NCBI RefSeq assembly: GCF_003818115.1
Contig: NZ_RPOI01000004.1
Location: forward strand, 124,001-188,000
Source of the DNA: Citrobacter youngae
GTDB lineage: Bacteria; Pseudomonadota; Gammaproteobacteria; Enterobacterales; Enterobacteriaceae
Length of the DNA: 64,000 nt
Direction: 5' to 3'
Of the stretch, positions 39,951 to 47,263 are shown piece after piece. A program made the position numbers and the translations under genes. A model generated the notes under the pieces. The model searched no databases. It worked only from the letters and a program-made list of their open reading frames with translations, and was not told where the DNA came from. Position 1 is the stretch's first letter. Every line of letters begins with the position of its first letter.

Positions 39951-40178
39951 TTAGTTATCCAGTTCTACCATCTCTTTCACGTCAGTGCGGTTAATCTGCT
40001 GTTTGTTGCCGTTAGCGTCTTTATACGAAATCATCCCCGTTTCATTATCGGTCTTTGGCTTACCGTCAGACACGATTGTCCGGCCATCGTTGGTGTGCAT
40101 CACGTAATTCGGACCGGAACAGGCGCTCAGGGTAAAAGTCAGCATACAGGCAGAGATTATGGCGGTAGTCTTTTTCAT
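39951..40178 (-). CDS. ygdI: YgdI/YgdR family lipoprotein
   Basis: Small lipoprotein of 75 residues. The signal sequence ends in lipobox LSAC with the lipidated Cys at position 20 (MKKTTAIISACMLTFTLSAC). The mature part is a DUF903-type SH3-like domain: GPNYVMHTNDGRTIVSDGKPK then MISYKDANGNKQQINRTDVKEMVE. Function unknown. The frame is open for 163 codons upstream, but AGGAGAAGAATATG gives a clear start ending at 40178. Convergent with gcvB. Confidence 0.94.
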   Translation of the reverse strand: MKKTTAIISACMLTFTLSACSGPNYVMHTNDGRTIVSDGKPKTDNETGMISYKDANGNKQQINRTDVKEMVELDN

Positions 40179-40370
40179 ATTCTTCTCCTCACAGCAATTT
40201 ATGCCAGATAAAACGAATTTCATAACAGGCAAAATTATTCGCCTAACACTATCTAGCATAAGACACTGCACAGACTTCGCGGGGATATCCAGAGGATTCC
40301 GATGGTTAGCGCAACCCTTGTGTCTGCGCCCTTTTTGCGCCACGATCCGTTTACTGAACTGAGGAATACC

Positions 40371-41576
40371 ATGAACGCTTTTAACCCCACGCAGTTTCGC
40401 GCACAATTTCCCGCACTCAACGATGCAGGTGTCTATCTCGACAGCGCCGCGACGGCATTGAAGCCGCAGGCGGTGATTGAGGCGACCCATCAGTTTTATA
40501 GTCTGAGCGCCGGGAACGTCCATCGCAGCCAGTTTGCTGAAGCCCAGCGTCTGACCGCGCGCTATGAAGCCGCGCGGGAAAAAGTCGCACGGCTGATTAA
40601 CGCGCCGGATGACAAAACAATCGTCTGGACCCGTGGCACGACGGAAGCTATCAATATGGTTGCCCAAAGTTATGCGCGTCCGCGCTTACAACCGGGCGAC
40701 GAGATTATCGTCAGCGTAGCGGAACATCACGCCAACCTGGTTCCCTGGCTGATGGTGGCGGAGCAAACGGGGGCCAACGTCATCAAGCTTCCGCTCAATG
40801 CCCATTTGCTGCCTGACACTGAGCGTCTGGCGGACCTCATCACCCCACGCAGTCGCATTCTGGCTCTCGGTCAGATGTCGAACGTCACCGGTGGCTGCCC
40901 TGACTTAGCCCGCGCGATTACGCTTGCTCATGCGGCAGGCATGGTGGTGATGGTGGATGGCGCTCAGGGAATTGTACATTTCCCCGCTGACGTTCAGCAG
41001 TTAGATATTGATTTCTATGCCTTTTCCGGACACAAATTATATGGTCCGACGGGCATTGGCGTATTGTATGGTAAACCAGAACTGTTGGAGGCCATGTCAC
41101 CGTGGCTCGGCGGCGGTAAAATGATTAGCGAAGTCAGCTTTGATGGTTTCTCCACACAAGCGGCACCGTGGAAGCTTGAGGCAGGCACGCCGAACGTTGC
41201 GGGCGTCATTGGATTAAGTGCGGCGCTTGAATGGCTTGCGGATATTGATATCGTGCAAGCCGAAAACTGGAGCCGCAGTCTGGCGACGTTGGCAGAAGAT
41301 ATGCTGGCAAAGCGGCCAGGATTTCGTTCCTTCCGCTGCCAGGACTCCAGTCTGTTAGCCTTTGATTTCGCAGGCGTTCATCACAGCGACATGGTGACGC
41401 TACTGGCCGAATATGGCATTGCGCTGCGAGCGGGGCAGCACTGCGCACAACCGCTGCTGGCGGAGCTGGGCGTCTCCGGGACGCTGCGCGCCTCATTTGC
41501 ACCTTATAATACGCAAAGCGATGTGGATGCGTTGGTCGCAGCCGTTGACCGCGCACTGGAAATATTGGTGGACTAA
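40371..41576 (+). CDS. csdA: cysteine desulfurase CsdA
   Basis: PLP enzyme that takes sulfur from L-cysteine (or selenium from selenocysteine, or cleaves cysteine sulfinate) and passes it to CsdE. 401 residues. The PLP lysine is in [19 protein letters not shown] (near 222). The active-site Cys loop is [14 protein letters not shown] (near 358). The start at 40371 follows ACTGAGGAATACC; the frame is open 23 codons upstream without a ribosome site. It forms an operon with csdE, sharing one base (TAATG). Confidence 0.96.
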   Translation: MNAFNPTQFRAQFPALNDAGVYLDSAATALKPQAVIEATHQFYSLSAGNVHRSQFAEAQRLTARYEAAREKVARLINAPDDKTIVWTRGTTEAINMVAQSYARPRLQPGDEIIVSVAEHHANLVPWLMVAEQTGANVIKLPLNAHLLPDTERLADLITPRSRILALGQMSNVTGGCPDLARAITLAHAAGMVVMVDGAQGIVHFPADVQQLDIDFYAFSGHKLYGPTGIGVLYGKPELLEAMSPWLGGGKMISEVSFDGFSTQAAPWKLEAGTPNVAGVIGLSAALEWLADIDIVQAENWSRSLATLAEDMLAKRPGFRSFRCQDSSLLAFDFAGVHHSDMVTLLAEYGIALRAGQHCAQPLLAELGVSGTLRASFAPYNTQSDVDALVAAVDRALEILVD

Positions 41577-42019
41577 TGACAAGCCCTCTGCTCGCCGGAC
41601 ACCCGTTTGGCACAATCGTAACGGAAGAGACGTTACGGAATACTTTTATCCCGCTCACCCAGTGGGAAGATAAATATCGTCAACTTATTTTACTGGGCAA
41701 GCAACTTCCGGCCCTTTCAGATGATCTGAAAGCGCAGGCAAAAGAGATTGCCGGATGCGAAAACCGCGTTTGGCTGGGGTACAGTCTGCATGAGAATGGC
41801 ACACTTCACTTCTTCGGTGATAGTGAAGGCCGAATTGTGCGCGGCCTGCTGGCGGTACTACTCACGGCTATCGAAGGTAAAACTACCGCGGAGTTACAGA
41901 CGCGTTCGCCGATGGCGTTATTTGATGAGTTGGGCTTAAGCGCACAACTGAGCGCGTCACGTAGTCAGGGGCTGAATGCGCTCATTGAGGCAGCTCAGGA
42001 TGCCGGATGGCAACGCTGA
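41576..42019 (+). CDS. csdE: cysteine desulfurase sulfur acceptor CsdE
   Basis: SufE-like sulfur acceptor that takes persulfide from CsdA and passes it on, including to TcdA-dependent tRNA modification. 147 residues. The acceptor Cys is in [19 protein letters not shown] (near 60). The body matches E. coli CsdE to [16 protein letters not shown]. The last codons are different: DAGWQR-stop is encoded by GATGCCGGATGGCAACGC, which is the head of the following REP element. The tail has been replaced by repeat sequence, probably without loss of function since the catalytic region is intact. Confidence 0.94.
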   Translation: MTSPLLAGHPFGTIVTEETLRNTFIPLTQWEDKYRQLILLGKQLPALSDDLKAQAKEIAGCENRVWLGYSLHENGTLHFFGDSEGRIVRGLLAVLLTAIEGKTTAELQTRSPMALFDELGLSAQLSASRSQGLNALIEAAQDAGWQR

Positions 42020-42085
42020 TGCGTCTTATCCGGCCTACAACGCTGCGTGAACCGTAGGTCGGATAAGCGTCACGCCATCCGATAC
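42003..42085. repeat. REP/BIME overlapping csdE 3' end
   Basis: GCCGGATGGCAACGCTGATGCGTCTTATCCGGCCTAC, then GTAGGTCGGATAAGCGTCACGCCATCCGA. The first unit starts 17 bp before the end of csdE and supplies its last codons and stop. Lies between the convergent csdE and tcdA. Confidence 0.87.
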
Positions 42086-42087
42086 AA

Positions 42088-42894
42088 TCAGGCCTGACGC
42101 GCGGCTTTCGCCATCATTTTCTTCAGCGCGTGAGAGACCGCAACAAAACCAAATGTCGCCGTCACCATGGTGGCAGCGCCAAATCCGGATGCGCAATCCA
42201 TACGCTTCGGCCCTTCCGCCGTAGCCTTCATTGCACATACCGAGCCATCTGCCTGCGGATACACCAGCGCTTCGGTCGAGAACACACAGTCCACGCCCAG
42301 TTTGCCTTTGCTGTTTTTCACCACTCCAAAATCGCTTTTCAGTCGCTCACGTAGCTTCGCCGCCAGCGGGTCCTGGATGGTTTTTGCCAAATCAACCACC
42401 TGAATCTGCGTCGGGTCGATCTGCCCACCCGCGCCACCGGTGGTGACCAGCGGAATTTTATTGCGCCGACAATAAGCGATCAGCGCCGCCTTCGGGCGCA
42501 CGCTGTCGATAGCATCGATGACATACGAAAAGCCCGCGTTCATATACTCTGCAACGTTATCTGGCGTAACAAAATCATCAACTACGTTCACCCGGCACTC
42601 CGGGTTAATCTGACGGATACGTTCAGCCATCACTTCAGCTTTTGCCAGGCCAACGTTATCGCGCAGAGCATGGATCTGGCGGTTAGTATTAGTGACACAC
42701 ACATCATCCATATCGATAAGCGTGATGGCGCCAATGCCGGTTCGCGCCAACGCTTCCGCCGCCCATGACCCCACTCCGCCAATCCCAACCACGCAAACGT
42801 GCGATTGAGCAAACAGTTGCAGCGCATTTTCGCCATACAGACGCGCCGTACCGCCAAAACGCTGACGCCAGGCATCACTTATAACCACAGACAT
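42088..42894 (-). CDS. tcdA: tRNA threonylcarbamoyladenosine dehydratase
   Basis: E1-like ATP-dependent enzyme (also called CsdL) that cyclises t6A37 to ct6A37 in tRNA. It works with CsdA and CsdE. 268 residues. The adenylation loop VCVVGIGGVGSWAAEALARTG lies near 33-53, followed by LIDMDDVCVTNTNRQ near 58-72 (DxxxxxNxxR adenylation motif) and VTTGGAGGQIDPTQIQVVDLAKT. C-terminal membrane-anchoring helix GAATMVTATFGFVAVSHALKKMM. Adjacent and convergent to its sulfur-relay partners. Confidence 0.95.
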   Translation of the reverse strand: MSVVISDAWRQRFGGTARLYGENALQLFAQSHVCVVGIGGVGSWAAEALARTGIGAITLIDMDDVCVTNTNRQIHALRDNVGLAKAEVMAERIRQINPECRVNVVDDFVTPDNVAEYMNAGFSYVIDAIDSVRPKAALIAYCRRNKIPLVTTGGAGGQIDPTQIQVVDLAKTIQDPLAAKLRERLKSDFGVVKNSKGKLGVDCVFSTEALVYPQADGSVCAMKATAEGPKRMDCASGFGAATMVTATFGFVAVSHALKKMMAKAARQA

Positions 42895-42956
42895 AGAACC
42901 TCAGATATAGAAAACAAAAAGAGCGGACAAATGCCGCCCTTGATGACTGCATCACT

Positions 42957-43026
42957 GCCTGATGGCGGCTACGCCTTATCAGGCCTACTCAATAATCCAG
43001 GCCGGATAAGCGAAGCGCCATCCGGC
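42957..43026. repeat. REP/BIME between mltA and tcdA
   Basis: GCCTGATGGCGGCTACGCCTTATCAGGCCTAC and CAGGCCGGATAAGCGAAGCGCCATCCGGC, opposed REP units downstream of mltA. Confidence 0.86.
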
Positions 43027-43028
43027 AA

Positions 43029-44126
43029 TTAACCGCTGAATACGTTACCCGCGTTGGCCGCTGTTTTCAGCACCCACACGCGTCCGTAGTGATTATACCA
43101 CCCCGCACGGTGTCCGGCGTCTGCGCCAATGCCCTGGTAGATATCGAAGTGTTGCCCTTTGATCGCGCCCCCCACATCTAACGCCACCATCAGGCGCAGT
43201 TCGTACTGACCGGTAAACTTGCCGTTATTGTCCAGTAACGGGACTTCCGCCAGTAACGTTGTGCCCGCAGGAATGATGCTGCGGTCAGAAGCCACGGATG
43301 CGCGACCAATCAGCGGTACCGCGCTGGCCCCTTTCACCGGCGCAAAAGATTGCGGTTTAAAGAAGACAAACGATGGGTTCTGCTCCAGCAGCTCACGCAC
43401 TTCGGCTTCGCTGTGCGTTTCACCCCAATGGCGAATGGCCTGCATCGACATATCTTCTTTTTTCACTTCGCCACGGTCGATAAGCACCTTACCAATACTG
43501 CGGTAGGCATGACCGTTTTTCCCGGCATAGCTAAAGAAGTTCAGCGGGCTGCCATCGCCAAAATCGATGTAACCACTGCCCTGAACATCCATAATGAAGT
43601 TATCCATCAGGGAGTTGCTGTACGCCAGAATGTAATTGTCGCTCAGCGCGCCAGCATAGATCTCGGCACGGCTTGGTAAGCGCCCACGTTTTGGCGGCAT
43701 ACGATAGATAGGATACTGAAACTCGCCCTGGCGCGTATGGCGCGCCTGAATAACCGGTGTGTAGTAACCGGTAAACTGAACGTTACCGTAGTTGTCCGCC
43801 CCTTCCATTTGCCAGGCGTCAATACCAAACTGGCGCATACTGCGCGTATCACCGCCCGCACGTAGCCACTGCTGGATAGCGTTGTAAACGTTACTCTGGT
43901 TACCGTACAAACGTGGCGATGCGCTGCGAATTTGATTAACCTGCTCGGCGAAATCACCGGCGTTAATTGGCGCGCCAACCGCATCAGGCTGGTTCACCAG
44001 TGAGAAAGGCTGGGTAAATTTCCCGTCTTTATACTGCTGCCCACGATCGGTGGGTTTTGAGGAACACGCGGCGAGCATCGCGACGACTGCTCCCGCCAGA
44101 AGATATTTTGCCCAACGTCCTTTCAT
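43029..44126 (-). CDS. mltA: membrane-bound lytic murein transglycosylase A
   Basis: Outer-membrane lipoprotein that cleaves glycan strands of peptidoglycan to 1,6-anhydromuropeptides. 365 residues. Lipoprotein signal MKGRWAKYLLAGAVVAMLAAC with the lipid Cys at 21. The MltA and 3D domains follow: FTGYYTPVIQARHTRQGEFQYP near 130-151, GSGYIDFGDGS near 205-215 and the catalytic Asp in the 3D region VALDVGGAIKGQHFDIYQGIG near 315-335. The start ending at 44126 follows AACGAAAGGACG-like purine-rich sequence; the upstream open frame lacks a ribosome site. Confidence 0.96.
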   Translation of the reverse strand: MKGRWAKYLLAGAVVAMLAACSSKPTDRGQQYKDGKFTQPFSLVNQPDAVGAPINAGDFAEQVNQIRSASPRLYGNQSNVYNAIQQWLRAGGDTRSMRQFGIDAWQMEGADNYGNVQFTGYYTPVIQARHTRQGEFQYPIYRMPPKRGRLPSRAEIYAGALSDNYILAYSNSLMDNFIMDVQGSGYIDFGDGSPLNFFSYAGKNGHAYRSIGKVLIDRGEVKKEDMSMQAIRHWGETHSEAEVRELLEQNPSFVFFKPQSFAPVKGASAVPLIGRASVASDRSIIPAGTTLLAEVPLLDNNGKFTGQYELRLMVALDVGGAIKGQHFDIYQGIGADAGHRAGWYNHYGRVWVLKTAANAGNVFSG

Positions 44127-44290
44127 TGTTCTCGTCTTATGTTGCCCGAATGCGAGACGAAGATAACAAACCCCTGAACCTAATGAAATGCGAATGCATA
44201 CCCCAACGCAAATTTTGCGCAAAAAATAGTCCAAAGGGTGTTGTTTTTGTTCATCTTCACCTCAAAAACGTGATCAAGGTGAAAAAAGGG

Positions 44291-44318
44291 TTGCATGAAA
44301 TCGTTAGCAGAGTATAGT
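44291..44318 (+). promoter_or_regulatory. metZWV promoter
   Basis: TTGCAT (44291-44296), 16 bp, TATAGT (44313-44318), followed by the GC-rich discriminator GCGCATCC, typical of stringently controlled stable-RNA promoters. The first tRNA begins 14 bp after the -10 box. Confidence 0.75.
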
Positions 44319-44331
44319 GCGCATCCACGGA

Positions 44332-44408
<77 letters not shown>

Positions 44409-44560
44409 ATTAAAATTTGATGTAATATTTTTGCAAAGTAGTTCGAATCACAGCAAGGCGGCAACGCAGTGAATCCTTAGGAGCTTACTCCAGTAAGTGA
44501 CTGAGGTGAACGAGGAAAGCCAACGCAGGTGTGGTTTGAAATACGAAGCAAAAAGACGGA
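44409..44560 (+). repeat. 152-bp tRNA spacer repeat, copy 1
   Basis: Spacer between the first two tRNAs. It is the same length as the second spacer and differs from it at four positions by my alignment. Together with the tRNA it forms a 229-bp tandem unit. It holds a stem-loop at 44475-44506: CCTTAG-GA-GCTTAC, loop TCCA, GTAAGT-GA-CTGAGG, with a tandem GA/GA internal mismatch. Possibly a processing signal for the tRNA precursor. Confidence 0.85.
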
Positions 44561-44637
<77 letters not shown>

Positions 44638-44789
44638 ATTAAAATCTGATGTAATATTTTTGCAAAGTAGTTCGAATCACAGCAAGGCGGCGACGCAGTG
44701 AATCCTTAGAAGCTTACTCCAGTAAGTGACTGAGGTGAACGAGGAAAGCCAACGCAGATGTGGTTTGAAATACGAAGCAAAAAGACGGA
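44638..44789 (+). repeat. 152-bp tRNA spacer repeat, copy 2
   Basis: Near copy of 44409-44560. The stem-loop recurs at 44704-44735, with one change (GAAG for GGAG) that turns the GA/GA internal mismatch into AA/GA while all pairs remain. Confidence 0.85.
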
Positions 44790-44866
<77 letters not shown>

Positions 44867-44906
44867 ACATAGTTTGTTAAGGCTATTAAATAAGACCTTA
44901 AAAAAT

Positions 44907-44943
44907 AAAACCGCAAAAGCGTTTCGCTTTATGCGGTTTTTTT
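44907..44943. terminator. bidirectional terminator, metV / fimbrial operon
   Basis: AAAACCGCA-AAAGCG, loop TTT, CGCTTT-A-TGCGGTTTT (44907-44940), followed by T residues rightward (to 44943) and by A-rich sequence leftward (44899-44910), giving a T tract on the minus strand. It can end both the tRNA operon and the leftward fimbrial operon that stops at 45008. Confidence 0.9.
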
Positions 44944-45007
44944 GTGTCTGCCGTTCTGTCATCCGCCCGTATCGATCAAAGACACAGGCAGTGGTCGTTC
45001 ATTGGGG

Positions 45008-46057
45008 TTAATAGTAGCTGACGTTAATAGTAGCGGTAGCCTCGAATTTCCCATTCCTTAGCGGCGTACCGTCTGGCTCAAGATATAAGTAAATAGGACC
45101 AGAGGTATCAAACTCTTTCGGCGCGGAAGTGAACGGGCCACGAATGTCTCCGTTCCCCGAAAGAGCATCAATGATAAGGGGATTGTAAAAAGTATAAAGC
45201 GCCACACCAAAACCGCTGGCGGCATCATCACCAGCCAGTTTGTTTAGCAACAAATACTGGTCAGAACTCACCGGATTCCCATTACTCAGTATACGAGTCT
45301 CAATTTTAGTCGTCATCTTGCAGTTATTGTTACTAACACTTATCTCTTGATACGGCCCATTTTTAACTCCCCCCGTTCCGCCATAGAGCAGAAAGTTAAA
45401 CGAACCAAAATCGACTTTTGACCTGTCAATAGACAAGTTACAAGTGGTTGGCGTAATCGGAATGGCAGGGGAATTAAAAAAAACCCCTTTCATAGCATTA
45501 CTAAAGCCCACTCTAAAATACGTAGTATTCACTGCCGCAATCTGACTCGCTTTAACCCGATCGCTATAGTATCCCCCCGCATACCATAATTCGGCCTGAA
45601 ACTCCCACCTGGCACCATTAAGCTGGGCAGGCGTCGCACTGAACATCCCCCCTTTTTTAAGATGCCCCGAAACGCTTCCACTGCCATCGCCATAGGTCAC
45701 GGTGTACCAGAATCCATAACCAAACCCATTGGCGCTAGTGCCAGTGCCAAGCAGCAAACCACCATCAGGCATCGTTTCAGACAGTGAAGCCGTAGAAAAA
45801 GTATCCCCCGATACGGTGATGGCAGATCCCGTGGACGGATTACAGGTGGAAATAATCGGCCCACCGGCCAGTAATGAACTTTGGAATAACTGCTGCAAAT
45901 TTGTGCTTGTCAGCATGACCGCCGTTACGGGCGACGATGCCATAGTTTGCTCAATATTTGTTCCCGTTGGCGTGGTAAATGCACAACTCGCCAATGCGCC
46001 GCGAACGCCACATAAGCCCAGCAATAACAGCATGATAAATCCATATTTTTTCAGCAT
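45008..46057 (-). CDS. fimbrial tip adhesin (two-domain)
   Basis: Last gene of the fimbrial operon, 349 residues, about twice a pilin. After a signal peptide (MLKKYGFIMLLLLGLCGVRGALA) there is an N-terminal domain of about 175 residues (starting SCAFTTPTGTNIEQ, with Cys also in ISTCNPSTG) with no recognisable pilin motif, a candidate receptor-binding domain. A linker near PITPTTCNLSIDRSKVDFGSF (near 202-222) begins a pilin domain that ends KFEATATINVSYY, the penultimate-Tyr beta strand used in donor-strand exchange. The layout resembles FimH-type adhesins. Ligand unknown. AT-rich codon use compared with the usher. Confidence 0.85.
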   Translation of the reverse strand: MLKKYGFIMLLLLGLCGVRGALASCAFTTPTGTNIEQTMASSPVTAVMLTSTNLQQLFQSSLLAGGPIISTCNPSTGSAITVSGDTFSTASLSETMPDGGLLLGTGTSANGFGYGFWYTVTYGDGSGSVSGHLKKGGMFSATPAQLNGARWEFQAELWYAGGYYSDRVKASQIAAVNTTYFRVGFSNAMKGVFFNSPAIPITPTTCNLSIDRSKVDFGSFNFLLYGGTGGVKNGPYQEISVSNNNCKMTTKIETRILSNGNPVSSDQYLLLNKLAGDDAASGFGVALYTFYNPLIIDALSGNGDIRGPFTSAPKEFDTSGPIYLYLEPDGTPLRNGKFEATATINVSYY

Positions 46058-46069
46058 AACATATCCTTT

Positions 46070-46654
46070 TTATTCATACGCTGCGGTCACGGAAACTTTC
46101 GCTGCATACAATCCGCTTGCGACGCCACTTTCGCCGTTGCCCACTTTCTGAAAACGCGTCGCGAAATGGAAGACTTGTTCACTATTCGTAGCAATTTGAT
46201 TAGTGAATATAATTTCATCCAGCAGGACATTTCTTGCGCTGGCGCCATCCGTATTAAAAATAACAATGCCAACGTTGGTACTGTTTTGTAAATAATCGCT
46301 GAATACGCCATCAATAATAGGTTCGGCACCTATATTGCGAAGCGTTAAACGCATTGTTCTGGATATTGACGCCGTTTCGCTGCCACAGTTGGTGAGCGTA
46401 ATATTAAACGGCGTATAGATATCTCCTCCACTGTAATCAGTAGGAGCTAAAGCGTTCAATACACCGCCGGCAGCAAACTGGCTTATATCTGTATCAGGAA
46501 GGGTTATCTCCTGTGCAACACTAACATTACATACGGGTAATACGGTTGTTGCCGTTACAGTAACATCCATCGTAGGTGCAACAATAAACGTTTCTGCCGC
46601 CAGCGCTGGAGAAGACAGGATTAACGTGAACAGGTAAGGAAGATAATAGCGCAT
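46070..46654 (-). CDS. minor fimbrial subunit
   Basis: Pilin-like protein of 194 residues. Signal peptide MRYYLPYLFTLILSSPALAAE, then Cys pair in VLPVCNVSVAQE and ITLTNCGSETAS (near 38 and 95) as in chaperone-usher pilins, and the C-terminal ASGLYAAKVSVTAAYE donor-strand end. Probably a tip adaptor, as it precedes the adhesin. It starts 15 bp after the previous minor subunit. Confidence 0.82.
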   Translation of the reverse strand: MRYYLPYLFTLILSSPALAAETFIVAPTMDVTVTATTVLPVCNVSVAQEITLPDTDISQFAAGGVLNALAPTDYSGGDIYTPFNITLTNCGSETASISRTMRLTLRNIGAEPIIDGVFSDYLQNSTNVGIVIFNTDGASARNVLLDEIIFTNQIATNSEQVFHFATRFQKVGNGESGVASGLYAAKVSVTAAYE

Positions 46655-46669
46655 GATAACCCCAGGTAT

Positions 46670-47263
46670 TTAGTTATAACGGACAATGATTTGAAACGAT
46701 TCCTCGAAATAACCAGAACTACTTGTAGCCCCCCCAAAGGCTGCGATAATATATATATCGTAAATCGTGAAATACCCCTCACCATTACTATTCAACGTCA
46801 TATCCCTCTCGCTGTTGAATGTAATAAAATCTCCCTTGACTCGATCCTTAATTTTTAATCCCAACATTGTCCCCATCCCGAGGCATGTTTTATGGGGATC
46901 TGAACAGAGATCAGCACTGTTTATGGAAAAAGTCACCTTTGCTTTATTAAGCATATTGTCACAACCAGTTAAAAATATACCTAAAGGACGGTTATAACGT
47001 TCATCATTAGAATCCAGATCACGCGCTATAATCTGACCAAAATCAATAACGAGAGACTTTCCTCCCAGATTACTCTCTCCCCCTAAAGAAACATTGCACG
47101 AAGGAGTTTGAAGAGTTGCAGTAAAGGTTACATCAACCGTCTTGGTACTCCCCATACATTTCAACGGATCACTTTTTTCCAGGCAATCAGCAAAAGCAGC
47201 AGCGCTAAAGCAAAATGAACACAGGCCTAATACTACATGGCGAAAAATTCGATGATGGATCAT
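46670..47263 (-). CDS. minor fimbrial subunit
   Basis: 197 residues. Signal peptide MIHHRIFRHVVLGLCSFCFSAAAFA, then DCLEKSDPLKCMG, and the pilin core with Cys in LQTPSCNVSLGGES and FLTGCDNMLNK, and ends YFEESFQIIVRYN. Two further cysteine pairs (DCLEKSDPLKC, and LCSDPHKTC near 131-139) are unusual for a simple shaft pilin and suggest a specialised tip or adaptor role. Start overlaps the usher stop by four bases (ATGA), so translation is coupled. Confidence 0.82.
   Translation of the reverse strand: MIHHRIFRHVVLGLCSFCFSAAAFADCLEKSDPLKCMGSTKTVDVTFTATLQTPSCNVSLGGESNLGGKSLVIDFGQIIARDLDSNDERYNRPLGIFLTGCDNMLNKAKVTFSINSADLCSDPHKTCLGMGTMLGLKIKDRVKGDFITFNSERDMTLNSNGEGYFTIYDIYIIAAFGGATSSSGYFEESFQIIVRYN

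Noticed and set aside
39951..40667. 238-codon frame including ygdI
   Set aside because: Only the last 75 codons are the ygdI lipoprotein, with a clear start, ribosome site and lipobox; the upstream part lies antisense to csdA.
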